Shown: positions 44,968 to 53,791, counted from the stretch's first letter. The stretch: DNA of 64,000 nt from Geomicrobium sp. JCM 19038 (GCF_000698125.1 NZ_BAXA01000010.1:1-64000); one strand, 5' to 3'. Program-made: numbers and translations. Notes: generated by a model not told the origin, from the sequence alone.

Positions 44968-45288
44968 ATGGCCGTACCCAAGAGACAAGATTTTATTGAG
45001 TATCTCGGTGAAAATTATCGTGAGTCTGATGAAGAGTTGATTAAGCTATATTTAGCAACACATAAATTTTATCGGAAGCTCGAAAAAGAAGTTAGAGATC
45101 AACCGATGATGTATGAATACACCAATAAAGCCGGGGCTGAGAACCTTGTTAAGAATCCTCTAATTCCTGAGTTAACGAAAGTCGTTCAAACTTTAAACAA
45201 CCTTCTCAAGTCGATGGGACTGACACCGGCACAACGTAAAAAAGCGATGGCTGGTGGTGAGGTGGATGACGAATTCGATAAGTTCTAA
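44968..45288 (+). CDS. terS: Terminase small subunit (P27 family)
   Basis: 106 residues, recognising cos. FIEYLGENYRESDEELIKLYLATHKFYRKLEKEV and KNPLIPELTKVVQTLNNLLKSMGLTPAQRKK are P27-like. The third ATG of a run (44968) has AAGGAGG 7 bp upstream. Overlaps the large subunit gene. Confidence 0.85.
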   Translation: MAVPKRQDFIEYLGENYRESDEELIKLYLATHKFYRKLEKEVRDQPMMYEYTNKAGAENLVKNPLIPELTKVVQTLNNLLKSMGLTPAQRKKAMAGGEVDDEFDKF

Positions 45289-46993
45289 TGTTGTTCCTTT
45301 GGCGAATCCGTCAAGCGAACTTCTTACAAATTGGTATGCCGAACAAGTTATAAAAGGCACTATTATTGCCAGTAAAAAAGTAATTTTAGCTGCAAAAAGG
45401 CACATAAACGATTTAAAACGGCAAGGCGATGATGATTTCCCTTGGGCGTTCGACAGTGAAAAAGGACATCGACCGATTCGCTTCATGGAAAAATTTTGTC
45501 GTCCTTCGAAGGGTGATTTTGATCAACTAATCCTCCAACCATGGCAACACTTCATTATTGGATCGTTGTACGGTTGGATCCATAAAGACACCGACATAAG
45601 GCGCTTTCGAGAGGGTCTTATTTTTGTTGGTCGTAAAAATGGTAAATCAACGATGATTTCCGGACTATCCAACTATGCAGTATCTAAAGACGGTGAAAAT
45701 GGCGCGAATATCTACTTACTTGCTAACAGTAAGCAGCAAGCCAGTATTATCTTTGATGAAGCAAAAGCGATGGTTAAGAAGTCTCCTCAACTTCGAAGGC
45801 ACTATACACCTTTGCGTTTTGAGATTAAGCACAACAAATCTTTTTCTAGCATTGAAGCTCGTGCGTCGGATAGTGAGAAGTTGGATGGTTTGAATACACA
45901 TCTCGGTGTATTTGATGAGATCCATGAATTTAAGGATTATAAACTGATTAACGTTATTAAAAAGTCGCGAGGATCGAGGAAGCAACCGTTAATCATCTAC
46001 ATTACTACTGCGGGGTATCAGTTAGATGGTCCACTCGTTAAGTATTATGAAGATGCTGGAGATGTTTTGGACGGTGCGACTAAAGATGAACGAACGTTTT
46101 ACTATATCGCCGAGTTAGATAGTGAAGAAGAATTTGAGAAACCTGAAACGTGGGTAAAAGCAAATCCAAATATGGGAGTTTCATTAAATCTTGAAACGCT
46201 TAAAGAGGATTGGGAGAAAGATAAACGTACACCTGATGAACGAAGAGATTTCATCACTAAGCAATTTAATATCTTCGTTAATGCTTCCAAGACACCTTTT
46301 ATTGAGTATGACGTTTTAAAACGAAACAATAAATTCACTGGGATTGAGCAAGTCAAAAACATCCCTGCCGTCGGTGGGTATGACCTATCTGATACCGAGG
46401 ACTTTACAAGCGCCTGCTTAACCTTTCCAATTATTGAAACTGGAGAGGTTTTCGTTATGTCTCATTCATGGGTGCCGAAGAAGAAGGTACTCGAAGAAAA
46501 TGAAAAGATTAATTACTACGAGTTACAGGATCAAGGCTACTTGACGATCGTAGACACAGAGTATATTCGTGAGGAAGTAGTTTTTGACTGGTTTGTAGAA
46601 CAAAGCAACCACTTTAATATTGAGCTGATCACATATGACCGAGCGAAAGCCTTTCGATTGAATAAAGAACTTGAAGAGTACGGTTTTGATACGGAAGAAG
46701 TACGACAAGGTTTCTTGACATTAGGCCCTGCACTTGATGATCTGAAGCATTTGTTTATTGACGGTAAAGTTATTTTTAACAATAATCCGTTGATGCGGTG
46801 GTACATCAATAACGTTGAGCTGGTAAGTGATCGAAACAATAATAAAATGCCGAAGAAATCTAATCGCTACCGTAAAATTGACGGGTTCGCGGCTTTTTTA
46901 AATACTCATACTCAAATTATGGAGAAACTGGTTGTTACTCAAGGTAGCGGTGACATCGGTGTTATTAGCATGTCTGATCTGATGGGGAGGTGA
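45266..46993 (+). CDS. terL: Terminase large subunit
   Basis: ATPase and nuclease that packages DNA into proheads. LQPWQHFIIGSLYGW, Walker A LIFVGRKNGKSTM, Walker B LGVFDEIHEFKD, and nuclease-domain aspartates in GGYDLSDTEDFTSACL and DGFAAFL are visible. ATG 45266 (MTNSISSNVVPL) is preferred; the frame is open 12 bp further. 575 residues, intact. Overlaps portal. Confidence 0.94.
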   Translation: MTNSISSNVVPLANPSSELLTNWYAEQVIKGTIIASKKVILAAKRHINDLKRQGDDDFPWAFDSEKGHRPIRFMEKFCRPSKGDFDQLILQPWQHFIIGSLYGWIHKDTDIRRFREGLIFVGRKNGKSTMISGLSNYAVSKDGENGANIYLLANSKQQASIIFDEAKAMVKKSPQLRRHYTPLRFEIKHNKSFSSIEARASDSEKLDGLNTHLGVFDEIHEFKDYKLINVIKKSRGSRKQPLIIYITTAGYQLDGPLVKYYEDAGDVLDGATKDERTFYYIAELDSEEEFEKPETWVKANPNMGVSLNLETLKEDWEKDKRTPDERRDFITKQFNIFVNASKTPFIEYDVLKRNNKFTGIEQVKNIPAVGGYDLSDTEDFTSACLTFPIIETGEVFVMSHSWVPKKKVLEENEKINYYELQDQGYLTIVDTEYIREEVVFDWFVEQSNHFNIELITYDRAKAFRLNKELEEYGFDTEEVRQGFLTLGPALDDLKHLFIDGKVIFNNNPLMRWYINNVELVSDRNNNKMPKKSNRYRKIDGFAAFLNTHTQIMEKLVVTQGSGDIGVISMSDLMGR

Positions 46994-46998
46994 CGGAA

Positions 46999-48219
46999 AT
47001 GAAATGGTATCAAAATTTAAAGATGAAAGTTGTCATGGCTGCGGCTAAACAAATGACAACGAAATCAGACTTGTCTAGTTTTATTGGCCGTAATTTTTGG
47101 GGAACGGATAACTCAAAATTGGCAACGAACGAAACGCTGTTTAGTGTTATCTCACGGATGGGAAATATTATGGCGTCATTACCAATAAAATTACACCGTA
47201 ATTATGAAATAGAAAACACAACCTCATCGGACACATTGCTGCATTCGCCGAATCAGAATCAGACATCATTTGAATTTATTCGAGCGTTAGAGGTTTGCCG
47301 TAACGAGACAGGAAACGGATATGCTGTTATTGAGCGTGATATACGAGGGCAAGTCAGTAAGATGACAATTCTTGATCCGACCTATGTTGAGCCAGTGATT
47401 GAAGCTGATTCTCAAGACTTGTGGTACAAAGTGATGGGCCATGATAAAACGTATTACTTTCATAACTTGGATATGATCCATGTAAAGCACATCGTAGGTT
47501 CGGGCGGTGTCGCAGGCATAAATCCAATCAAGGTGCTTTCTAACACTTTGGAATATGATAAAGCCGTCCGTGAATTTAGTCTTCGTGAGATGGAAGGTGC
47601 TTCGAACTCATTTGTTCTTAAGTACGATAATAATGTTGACGAGGGAAAGAAAGAACAAGTAGTTGAGAACTTCAAACGCTTCTATCGAGAAAACGGCGGT
47701 GTTTTATTCCAAGAGCCGGGGATTGCGATTGATCCGATTGAACGGCAATACGTAGCAGCAGATACGTTTACTTCTGAACGCATTACACGTTCACGGGTTG
47801 CGAATGTTTTTAACCTTCCTGTGACGATGCTAAACGATACTGAAGGACAAAGCTTCTCGAGCAATGAGGAGCTGATGAGATCTTTTGTACAGATGACCCT
47901 CATTCCGATTGTTCGCCAGTACGAGCAGGAGATCAACCGTAAGGTGTTAACGATTGATGATCGTAAAGCAGGGCTATACTTTAAGTTTAATGTTGGTGGT
48001 TTGTTAAGAGGTGACGTTAAGACACGCTCTGACTTTTATCATAGAGCGATTCGAGACGGGTGGATGCCACAAGATGAAGTTCGAATGTATGAAGATTTAC
48101 CGCCAATGGGTGGACTAGCTTCACAACTTTGGATCAGTGGAGATATGTACCCGTTAGAGATGGATCCACGTGAACGTAGAGCAAAGCCTGAAGAAGCTGG
48201 AAATAAAGAGGAAGATTAA
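46999..48219 (+). CDS. Portal protein (HK97 family)
   Basis: Dodecameric portal through which DNA is packaged. LHSPNQNQTSFEFIRALEVCRNETGNGYAVIERD, DMIHVKHIVGSGGVAGINPI and NVFNLPVTMLND are typical HK97 portal motifs. ATG 46999 has GGGGAGG 8 bp upstream. 406 residues, intact. Confidence 0.94.
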   Translation: MKWYQNLKMKVVMAAAKQMTTKSDLSSFIGRNFWGTDNSKLATNETLFSVISRMGNIMASLPIKLHRNYEIENTTSSDTLLHSPNQNQTSFEFIRALEVCRNETGNGYAVIERDIRGQVSKMTILDPTYVEPVIEADSQDLWYKVMGHDKTYYFHNLDMIHVKHIVGSGGVAGINPIKVLSNTLEYDKAVREFSLREMEGASNSFVLKYDNNVDEGKKEQVVENFKRFYRENGGVLFQEPGIAIDPIERQYVAADTFTSERITRSRVANVFNLPVTMLNDTEGQSFSSNEELMRSFVQMTLIPIVRQYEQEINRKVLTIDDRKAGLYFKFNVGGLLRGDVKTRSDFYHRAIRDGWMPQDEVRMYEDLPPMGGLASQLWISGDMYPLEMDPRERRAKPEEAGNKEED

Positions 48220-48231
48220 GAAGGACTATTG

Positions 48232-48278
48232 ACCCTCCTTGTCGAAATGTGACGTTTAGACAAAAAAGGAGGGTTTTT
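48232..48278 (+). promoter_or_regulatory. Hairpin: upstream terminator that hides the next RBS
   Basis: ACCCTCCTT-GTC (48232-48243) pairs with GAC-AAAA-AAGGAGGGT (48259-48274), then T run 74-78 and the ATG at 48279. The 3' arm contains the only RBS (AAGGAGGG) of the following gene, so the hairpin both looks like a terminator for the portal transcript and sequesters that RBS. Confidence 0.8.
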
Positions 48279-49085
48279 ATGGCTAAATATTTAAGTGACT
48301 TTGGAGGACCATTAATAAATCGTAACGTGTTTATGTTTAAACATGGAGAACACCAACACTTGAGTCAAATGCAAAAAGGTGTTCTTTATATGAATAATTT
48401 TGGCTATTTTATTGAAAGGGAAAAACAAGAAAATAAAAAGGAAATAGGCGATAAATTAGAAGCAACACTATATATTGAAGATGTCGATATTTCAGTAATA
48501 GATGAGTTTGATAAAGAAAGCGACCCTGTTAATGTTGATCACATAACATTAATCAGCAATTGGGATAAAAAAGTACCGTTATTTTGCTTGTTTACAATTA
48601 AGTCAGAAGAGCTACTAGTAGTTGAGGAGAATAAGATTGATGCTTATAATACTAGATTAAAATTACGAGTTGAACTCCATTCGACACGAAAACAAAAAAT
48701 CTTAAGCAACTTTAAAGGGGACGTTTTGTTTATTGTTTCTCCCGAAAAATTCTTGAGACAAGTTAATAAATATACGGAAGAAAAAAATATCTCAATAGCG
48801 CATGGAGATGTAATGTACGACAATTTCAGTAAAGTAAATAGCGATCGCTTGATGCATCATTTTACAGGTAATAATAAGAGGTTTTTTTGGAAAGATAATG
48901 CATTAAAACATCAACAAGAATATAGAATTGTTTTCCCTAACGAATATTCAGAAGGTGCGGTTGAACATGTAATTGGAGATATGTCGCAGTATACAACTTA
49001 TTTTAACCTTGAGAAGTTGTTAAGTGGAGATGTCCCAATAGAGTTTACGTTAAGGTTCAAAGGTGAAAATCATGAAGCATCTTAA
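48279..49085 (+). CDS. Moron (cargo) protein of unknown function
   Basis: 268 residues (MAKYLSDFGGPLINRNVFMF...), AT-rich relative to its structural neighbours, sitting between portal and protease where no morphogenesis gene is expected. Conserved-looking parts: KGVLYMNNFGYFIEREKQENKKEIGDKLEA and FFWKDNALKHQQEYRIVF. It has a hairpin at its start and its own terminator at the end, the layout of a moron, so a lysogenic conversion or anti-phage role is a reasonable guess. No family name is claimed. Confidence 0.75.
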   Translation: MAKYLSDFGGPLINRNVFMFKHGEHQHLSQMQKGVLYMNNFGYFIEREKQENKKEIGDKLEATLYIEDVDISVIDEFDKESDPVNVDHITLISNWDKKVPLFCLFTIKSEELLVVEENKIDAYNTRLKLRVELHSTRKQKILSNFKGDVLFIVSPEKFLRQVNKYTEEKNISIAHGDVMYDNFSKVNSDRLMHHFTGNNKRFFWKDNALKHQQEYRIVFPNEYSEGAVEHVIGDMSQYTTYFNLEKLLSGDVPIEFTLRFKGENHEAS

Positions 49086-49104
49086 ATTGAGATGCTTTTT
49101 ATTA
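49074..49104 (+). terminator. Terminator after moron gene
   Basis: AGCATCT / AGATGCT hairpin with 7-nt loop followed by TTTTATTAT; it overlaps the moron stop codon. Confidence 0.8.
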
Positions 49105-49124
49105 TGCACTGAAGGGGGGTGAGG

Positions 49125-49931
49125 ATGATTAACAAAAAGATTGTATTAAATGCACGAATGAGCCTTCATCCTAAACAGGGTGATTCAAAAAACAAAAAGT
49201 TTTGGGGTATGAAGATGTCAGCCAACGGAAACAGCGAGGCTGACATTTTTATTTACGGAGATATTGAAAGATTTGAGTTTGATTACTCAACAATTACGGC
49301 TTCTACATTTAAAGAAGATCTTGATGCGTTAGGTGATGTTAAAACGATTAACCTGTACATCAATAGTTTAGGAGGATCAGTTTTTGAGGGCTTAGCTATT
49401 TATAACCAGTTGAAGCGTCATAAAGCCTATATTAGAGGATATGTTGATGCGGTTGCGGCGTCAATTGCAAGTGTAATTCTAATGGCTGCAGATGAAATTC
49501 ACATGCCTTCAAATAGCAACTTAATGGTGCATAATCCTTGGCTGGGCGTTGTAGGAAATGCTGAAGCGTTACGTAAAAAAGCAGATGAGCTGGATCGAAT
49601 TGGACAATCTGCTATTCAGACCTATTTAGATAAAGCAGGAGACAAGCTTGAGGAGACGAAGCTGAAAGAACTTCTGGATGCTGAATCGTGGTTAAGTGCT
49701 GCGGAAGCTCAGAGCTATGGACTTTGCGATGTGATTTTAGAAGCAAATAATATGGTGGCGTCTGCAAGCAAGGAAATGTTGGCTCGTTACAAAAATGTCC
49801 CTGAAGAATTAAAACAGAAAAGCGTAGCAATGAATGCTTCAGAATTTCAAATTCGTAAGCAGATGACAGAGCAAGCGAAACAAAATGTAGAAAATCTAAA
49901 TGATATCTTAGGAGGAATAATTAATGTATAA
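49125..49931 (+). CDS. Head maturation protease (ClpP-like)
   Basis: ClpP-fold prohead protease that removes scaffold sequence during capsid assembly. INLYINSLGGSVFEGLAIYNQLK, the catalytic Ser in VDAVAASIASVILMA and catalytic His in NLMVHNPW are seen. ATG 49125 follows GAAGGGGGGTGAGG. 268 residues; overlaps the capsid gene start by 8 bp. Confidence 0.92.
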   Translation: MINKKIVLNARMSLHPKQGDSKNKKFWGMKMSANGNSEADIFIYGDIERFEFDYSTITASTFKEDLDALGDVKTINLYINSLGGSVFEGLAIYNQLKRHKAYIRGYVDAVAASIASVILMAADEIHMPSNSNLMVHNPWLGVVGNAEALRKKADELDRIGQSAIQTYLDKAGDKLEETKLKELLDAESWLSAAEAQSYGLCDVILEANNMVASASKEMLARYKNVPEELKQKSVAMNASEFQIRKQMTEQAKQNVENLNDILGGIINV

Positions 49932-51147
49932 AACACTATTGAAAAACGGCTTACTAAAACCAAAAGGTAAAATGAAAATGAATTTACAACACTTTTCAGA
50001 TCGTACTTTATATGACTTGAAAATGAACATGAACACGGTAGGAAAGCAACTGCAAAAAATCGAAAACGATATTTCAGTTAAGGCGGCTGATCCAGATCAA
50101 AAGATTGAAGATATCCAAGCGCTTCAAAAATCACGAGATGATATGAAACTTCGTTTTGATGTGATCAAGCAACAGCACGATGAAATGGAAGCTGAGGAGA
50201 GAAAGCAGTTCCAACAGAAGAAACAGTTTGAGCCAAGTACTGATCCGAAACAACAAGTAACGGAAGCGAAAGCGAGCTTGTTCCGTTCTACGGTTCGTCA
50301 GAGTCCTGTATCTGATGATGTAAAGCAGGCATTAGGAGATCGCACTGGTGAAGGTGGAGAAAAGTTTCTACCAAAAACTGTAGCTAATGATATTATTGTT
50401 GAGCCGTTTGTGACTAATCAACTTCGTGCGATCTCAACATTAACAAATATCACTAACTTAGAAATTCCTAAGCAAAACTTCTCGTTAGACGATGATGATT
50501 TTGTTGACGATAAGGAGACTGCTAAAGAACTAAAAACTACTGGTGACGTAGTAAGTTTTGGACGTCATAAATTTAAAGTTTTTGCAGGTATCTCTGAAAC
50601 AGTTCTTCAAGGAACCCATACAAACTTAGTTGCTAATGTAGAGCGGGCTTTGCAATCAGGTGTTGCGGCTAAAGAGAAGAAAGTTGCGTTTACTACATCA
50701 CCTAAACAAGGTGAGGAGCATATGAGTTTTTATCGCACTGGATCTACTGCTATTAAGCGTGTTAAAGGAAAAGACATGTATCATGCTATTCGCAGAGCAA
50801 TTGCTGATTTGCATGAAGAGTACCGTGAAAATGCAACAATCGTAATGACATATAGTGATTACTCTGAAATTATTGAGTCGTTAGCTAACGGGAGCGCAAC
50901 ACTATATGCGGCTCAGCCTGAACAAGTCCTAGGAAAACCAGTGGTATTTTCTGACTCTGCTGAGAACCCAATCGTTGGGGACTTCTCCTATTCCCATTAC
51001 AATTACGACCTCGGGGTATTGTATGACCGAGATAAAGACGTGAAAACAGGCATCGAGCAGTTCGTCATCACAGCTTGGATGGATCACCAAATCAAGCTTA
51101 AGTCTGCTTTCCGTATCGCTGAAGTTGAAGGTAACGATACACCCTAA
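49924..51147 (+). CDS. Major capsid protein (HK97 fold), zero-frame product
   Basis: 407 residues. The first 100 are a coiled-coil scaffold delta-domain (LQKIENDISVKAADPDQKIEDIQALQKSRDDMK) normally removed by the protease. The HK97-fold part includes FLPKTVANDIIVEPF, LEIPKQNFSLDDDDFVDD and IVMTYSDYSEIIESL. It ends ...GNDTP at CCC-TAA (51142-51147). See the extension entry. RBS TTAGGAGGA. Confidence 0.93.
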   Translation: MYKTLLKNGLLKPKGKMKMNLQHFSDRTLYDLKMNMNTVGKQLQKIENDISVKAADPDQKIEDIQALQKSRDDMKLRFDVIKQQHDEMEAEERKQFQQKKQFEPSTDPKQQVTEAKASLFRSTVRQSPVSDDVKQALGDRTGEGGEKFLPKTVANDIIVEPFVTNQLRAISTLTNITNLEIPKQNFSLDDDDFVDDKETAKELKTTGDVVSFGRHKFKVFAGISETVLQGTHTNLVANVERALQSGVAAKEKKVAFTTSPKQGEEHMSFYRTGSTAIKRVKGKDMYHAIRRAIADLHEEYRENATIVMTYSDYSEIIESLANGSATLYAAQPEQVLGKPVVFSDSAENPIVGDFSYSHYNYDLGVLYDRDKDVKTGIEQFVITAWMDHQIKLKSAFRIAEVEGNDTP

Positions 51148-51259
51148 GGATCCTGAACTCACAGGAATTAGTGTTGAACCTAACTCAACGACTGTGAAAG
51201 TAGGGGAGACGAGTCAATTGTCAGTTACAGCAGAATACGAAGACATCCCAACTGTGTGA
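51142..51259 (+). CDS. +1-frame Ig-like (half BIG2) extension of the capsid protein
   Basis: If the ribosome slips from CCC to CCT at 51142-51145, translation continues from AAG 51146 as KDPELTGISVEPNSTTVKVG, then ETSQLSVTAEYEDIPTV, stop 51257-51259. This is the first half of a bacterial Ig-like (BIG2) domain and adds 37 residues. It has no start codon or RBS of its own. The same arrangement occurs in the major tail protein gene, and programmed +1 shifts at proline codons are known for capsid and tail genes of Listeria phage PSA. Confidence 0.75.
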
Positions 51260-51269
51260 GGTGGTTAAT

Positions 51270-51575
51270 ATGGACCTTGAACTTTTAAAGGGATTTCTTA
51301 GAATTGATGGCAGTGAGGATGATGAAATCCTTGCTGCTTTAATTACTTCTGCTAAAAACAAGATGCTGAGAGCAGGAGTGCCTGAACCTAAAGATGAAGG
51401 CTCAAAAGCTCAATACGACATAGCGATTATGATGCAGGTAAAGTTGGAGTACGATCCATTAACGGGCATCGAGATTGATCGTTTAAATAAGGCGATTACA
51501 GGTACTATTCTTCAACTGCGAGAATATGGAGGTGAGCGAGATTCAGACATACAAAGTTCTAAAGACATTCCGTGA
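51270..51575 (+). CDS. Head-tail connector (gp6-like)
   Basis: LLKGFLRIDGSEDDEILAALITSAKNKM is the typical N-terminus of phage gp6-like DNA-packaging connectors; YDPLTGIEIDRLNKAITGTILQLREY matches their C-terminal helix. ATG 51270 after GAGGTGG. It overlaps the next gene by 50 bp. Confidence 0.82.
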   Translation: MDLELLKGFLRIDGSEDDEILAALITSAKNKMLRAGVPEPKDEGSKAQYDIAIMMQVKLEYDPLTGIEIDRLNKAITGTILQLREYGGERDSDIQSSKDIP

Positions 51576-51819
51576 TAAAGATACGTTGAGTATTCATCGT
51601 CAAGGCACGGATTACGAAGCGAACTACGAACGAGGTAATAAGTTAATAACGTCTGGGTTTTTAGACAATCCTTCATTATCTAAACTGCTAACTGAATCGG
51701 TATCTTCTATAAAGAAAGAAGCCGAAAACCTAAAAAGTGACGAGCGAAAACAACTTATCTTGCTTGAATCACAAGGCAAAGCAAGGAAATCAATTCTTGC
51801 TTTAGGTGAACCGCCATGA
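51526..51819 (+). CDS. Small head/connector region protein
   Basis: 97 residues (YKVLKTFRDKDTLSIHRQGTDYE...), an SH3-like N-terminus and a helical C-terminus, located where small head-tail joining proteins lie. Start may be ATG 51526 or GTG 51532; neither has ideal RBS spacing. Overlaps the head closure gene by 4 bp. Confidence 0.6.
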   Translation: MEVSEIQTYKVLKTFRDKDTLSIHRQGTDYEANYERGNKLITSGFLDNPSLSKLLTESVSSIKKEAENLKSDERKQLILLESQGKARKSILALGEPP

Positions 51820-52115
51820 GCAGATTAGACCCAAAGCGGATGCGTCACCCATTAGAGTTTCTGCAAAAACAACCTGATAGAAGTTTTAAACCATATAAAA
51901 AGGTACGAGCTGAAATCATTACTTTGAAGGGTAGACGTTCCTTTGATGCTGCTCTTGCACAAATGCATAACTTAAAGACGTTTCGCATTCGTTATGATGA
52001 AGGAATCCATGAGTTGATGAGGGTACGGCACAATGGCTTTGACTACGAGATTCAGTTTTTAAACAATGATGATGAACTGAATTACTCAATGACGATTGAA
52101 GCGAAGAGGTTGTAG
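51816..52115 (+). CDS. Head closure protein (SPP1 gp16-like)
   Basis: 99 residues; MRHPLEFLQKQPDRSFKPYKKVRAEIITLKG and the beta-rich FRIRYDEGIHELMRVRHNGFDYEIQ are characteristic of phage head-tail adaptors. ATGA overlap with the previous gene. Confidence 0.8.
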   Translation: MSRLDPKRMRHPLEFLQKQPDRSFKPYKKVRAEIITLKGRRSFDAALAQMHNLKTFRIRYDEGIHELMRVRHNGFDYEIQFLNNDDELNYSMTIEAKRL

Positions 52116-52118
52116 CTT

Positions 52119-52481
52119 ATGAGAATACAACTCGAAGGACTAGAAAATTTGCAAGCTCGTCTTGAACAAATGGAAAATGAACTGTCAGGAAATATCCGTG
52201 AAGAGGCAACGATGAAAGGTGCTGAACGATTGCAAAAAGCAATTTCTGAAAGTGCACCTAAAGGGACAGACTCATCACAGCGAATGGCAGATAACATCAT
52301 AATTAAAAAAGAAGATCAAGGTGTTGCGATTGGTCCCGCAGCGCCTTTTTATTATGCCTTTTTTGTGGAATTTGGTACTAGTCGTATGAGCCCAACGTTC
52401 ATGTCTAGGGCGTTTGAGAATAATCGAGTTCTTATCATTCAGGATATGGGCGATATTGTGAAGCAGAGGTTAGGAATATGA
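52119..52481 (+). CDS. HK97 gp10-like tail component
   Basis: 120 residues; IQLEGLENLQARLEQMENEL, then GAERLQKAISESAPKGT, YYAFFVEFGTSRMSPTFMSRAFE fit the HK97 gp10 family (putative neck or tail completion). Overlaps the next gene by 4 bp. Confidence 0.87.
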   Translation: MRIQLEGLENLQARLEQMENELSGNIREEATMKGAERLQKAISESAPKGTDSSQRMADNIIIKKEDQGVAIGPAAPFYYAFFVEFGTSRMSPTFMSRAFENNRVLIIQDMGDIVKQRLGI

Positions 52482-52828
52482 GAGATGTTATCACGAACGC
52501 ATTTGAAGGATTTGAAATATCTGTTACTCAATTTCATGGTCCGGTTCAAACTCGACCAGGCGAAGAGTTTAACCAATATGTCGTTTGGCATCAGATTAAT
52601 CGCCGAGGAGAGACGTATGCAGACGGTGAGGAGCTCAACAGGTTTCATTCGTTCCAGTTTGATGCTTACACTTCTAACGCTAATGAATTAGACGAGCTTG
52701 CAAATCAAGTGATTGCCCTTCTAAAAGATGCTGAGTTTATTTGGAATTTTGACCATGAAGTTTATGACGATGATACGAAAATGTATCGAAAGATTATGAG
52801 GTTTTACTATTATAAGGAGTTGAATTAA
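52478..52828 (+). CDS. Tail completion/terminator protein
   Basis: 116 residues in the position of the gpU/gp17-type tail terminator. Contains QYVVWHQINRRGETYADGEELNRFHSFQFDAYT, similar in layout to tail terminators. Abuts the major tail protein gene with no gap. Assignment is mainly by synteny. Confidence 0.7.
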   Translation: MRDVITNAFEGFEISVTQFHGPVQTRPGEEFNQYVVWHQINRRGETYADGEELNRFHSFQFDAYTSNANELDELANQVIALLKDAEFIWNFDHEVYDDDTKMYRKIMRFYYYKELN

Positions 52829-53422
52829 ATGCCAAAACAAAAGTCAGGTATTATCGATTTACGGAATTTCTATGTTGCGAAATTTAACCAAGATGGAACG
52901 TATGAAAAGCCAGTTCATTTTCCGTGGCTTAAAGAAGCGAATACTACAGTTAACCAAGAAGAAGCTCTTAACCACGCTGACGGTGTAGTAGTGGAAACAG
53001 TCAATCAGGTGTCATCGGTTGAACTTGCAATTGGTATGGCTGCCTTATCTATAAAAGAGCAGGCAATGTTGACAGGTGCCAATATCGATGAAAAAGGAGT
53101 TATGATTGATAACTCAGATGACATTGCGCCAGAGGTCGCTGTAGGTTTTGAATCTCCAAAAGCAGATGGCAGCGCTCGTTTTGTTTGGCTATATCGCGGT
53201 AGGTTTTCCATCCCTGAAGAAAGTCGTCAAACAAAAAACGATTCAATTGAGTTTCAGGATGCTACCATTAACGGAAGATTTATACCACGTGAAGACGATC
53301 TAAACATCCGAGCTACAGTAGATAGTAATGATGAAACTGTGGATTCAGAAGTTATTGACGATTGGTTTAAGGCGCCATATATGTACACTGCTGAAACTGG
53401 CGGGGAAGGCGATACTCCCTAA
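52829..53422 (+). CDS. Major tail protein, zero-frame product
   Basis: 197 residues forming the tail tube: DLRNFYVAKFNQDG, then YEKPVHFPWLKEANTTVNQ, VAVGFESPKADGSARFVWLYRGRFS, KNDSIEFQDATINGRFIPRED. RBS TAAGGAG. It ends ...GEGDTP at CCC-TAA (53417-53422), the same last five residues GDTP-like context as the capsid gene. Confidence 0.88.
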   Translation: MPKQKSGIIDLRNFYVAKFNQDGTYEKPVHFPWLKEANTTVNQEEALNHADGVVVETVNQVSSVELAIGMAALSIKEQAMLTGANIDEKGVMIDNSDDIAPEVAVGFESPKADGSARFVWLYRGRFSIPEESRQTKNDSIEFQDATINGRFIPREDDLNIRATVDSNDETVDSEVIDDWFKAPYMYTAETGGEGDTP

Positions 53423-53791
53423 CGAACCCGAACTCGTAGGTATTGAAGTAACCTCGAATGAATCGTCTATGACAGTAGGGGAAACAGAACAACTTGAAGT
53501 AATCGCCACCTATGAAGGAGGTGAGAACTAATGGACGTAACAGAACAAGCAAACTATGTAAGCGCCGATGAGTCAGTAGCTACGGTAAATGGCACAGGTC
53601 AAATTACAGCTGTTGGATCAGGTTCTACTCAGATTACTGTCTCGTATGAAGGAGAGACTGCAACTGTTGATGTGACAGTTGAAGAGGAGGAAGAAGATCC
53701 TGAGTTACAGAGTATTAGTGCCGAGCCATCTAATGTGACGTTAGAGCAAGGCGAATCACAGAACGTAACTGTCAATGCAAATTACGAGTAA
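53417..53791 (+). CDS. +1-frame BIG2 Ig-like extension of the major tail protein
   Basis: Slippage CCC to CCT at 53417-53420 leads to NEPELVGIEVTSNESSMTVG... up to GGEN, where TAA 53529-53531 interrupts; adding one base there (the common error here) joins it to MDVTEQANYVSADESVATVN, GTGQITAVGSGSTQITVSYE and a second half-domain ending VTVNANYE at 53791. Together they make one full BIG2 domain and a half one, about 123 residues. The ATG at 53531 has GGAGG upstream, so separate translation of the second part is an alternative. Confidence 0.72.

Noticed and set aside
53531-53791. Separate gene for the second BIG2 part
   Set aside because: A GGAGG precedes the ATG, so it cannot be excluded, but its sequence continues the interrupted BIG2 domain exactly, so a lost base is more likely.
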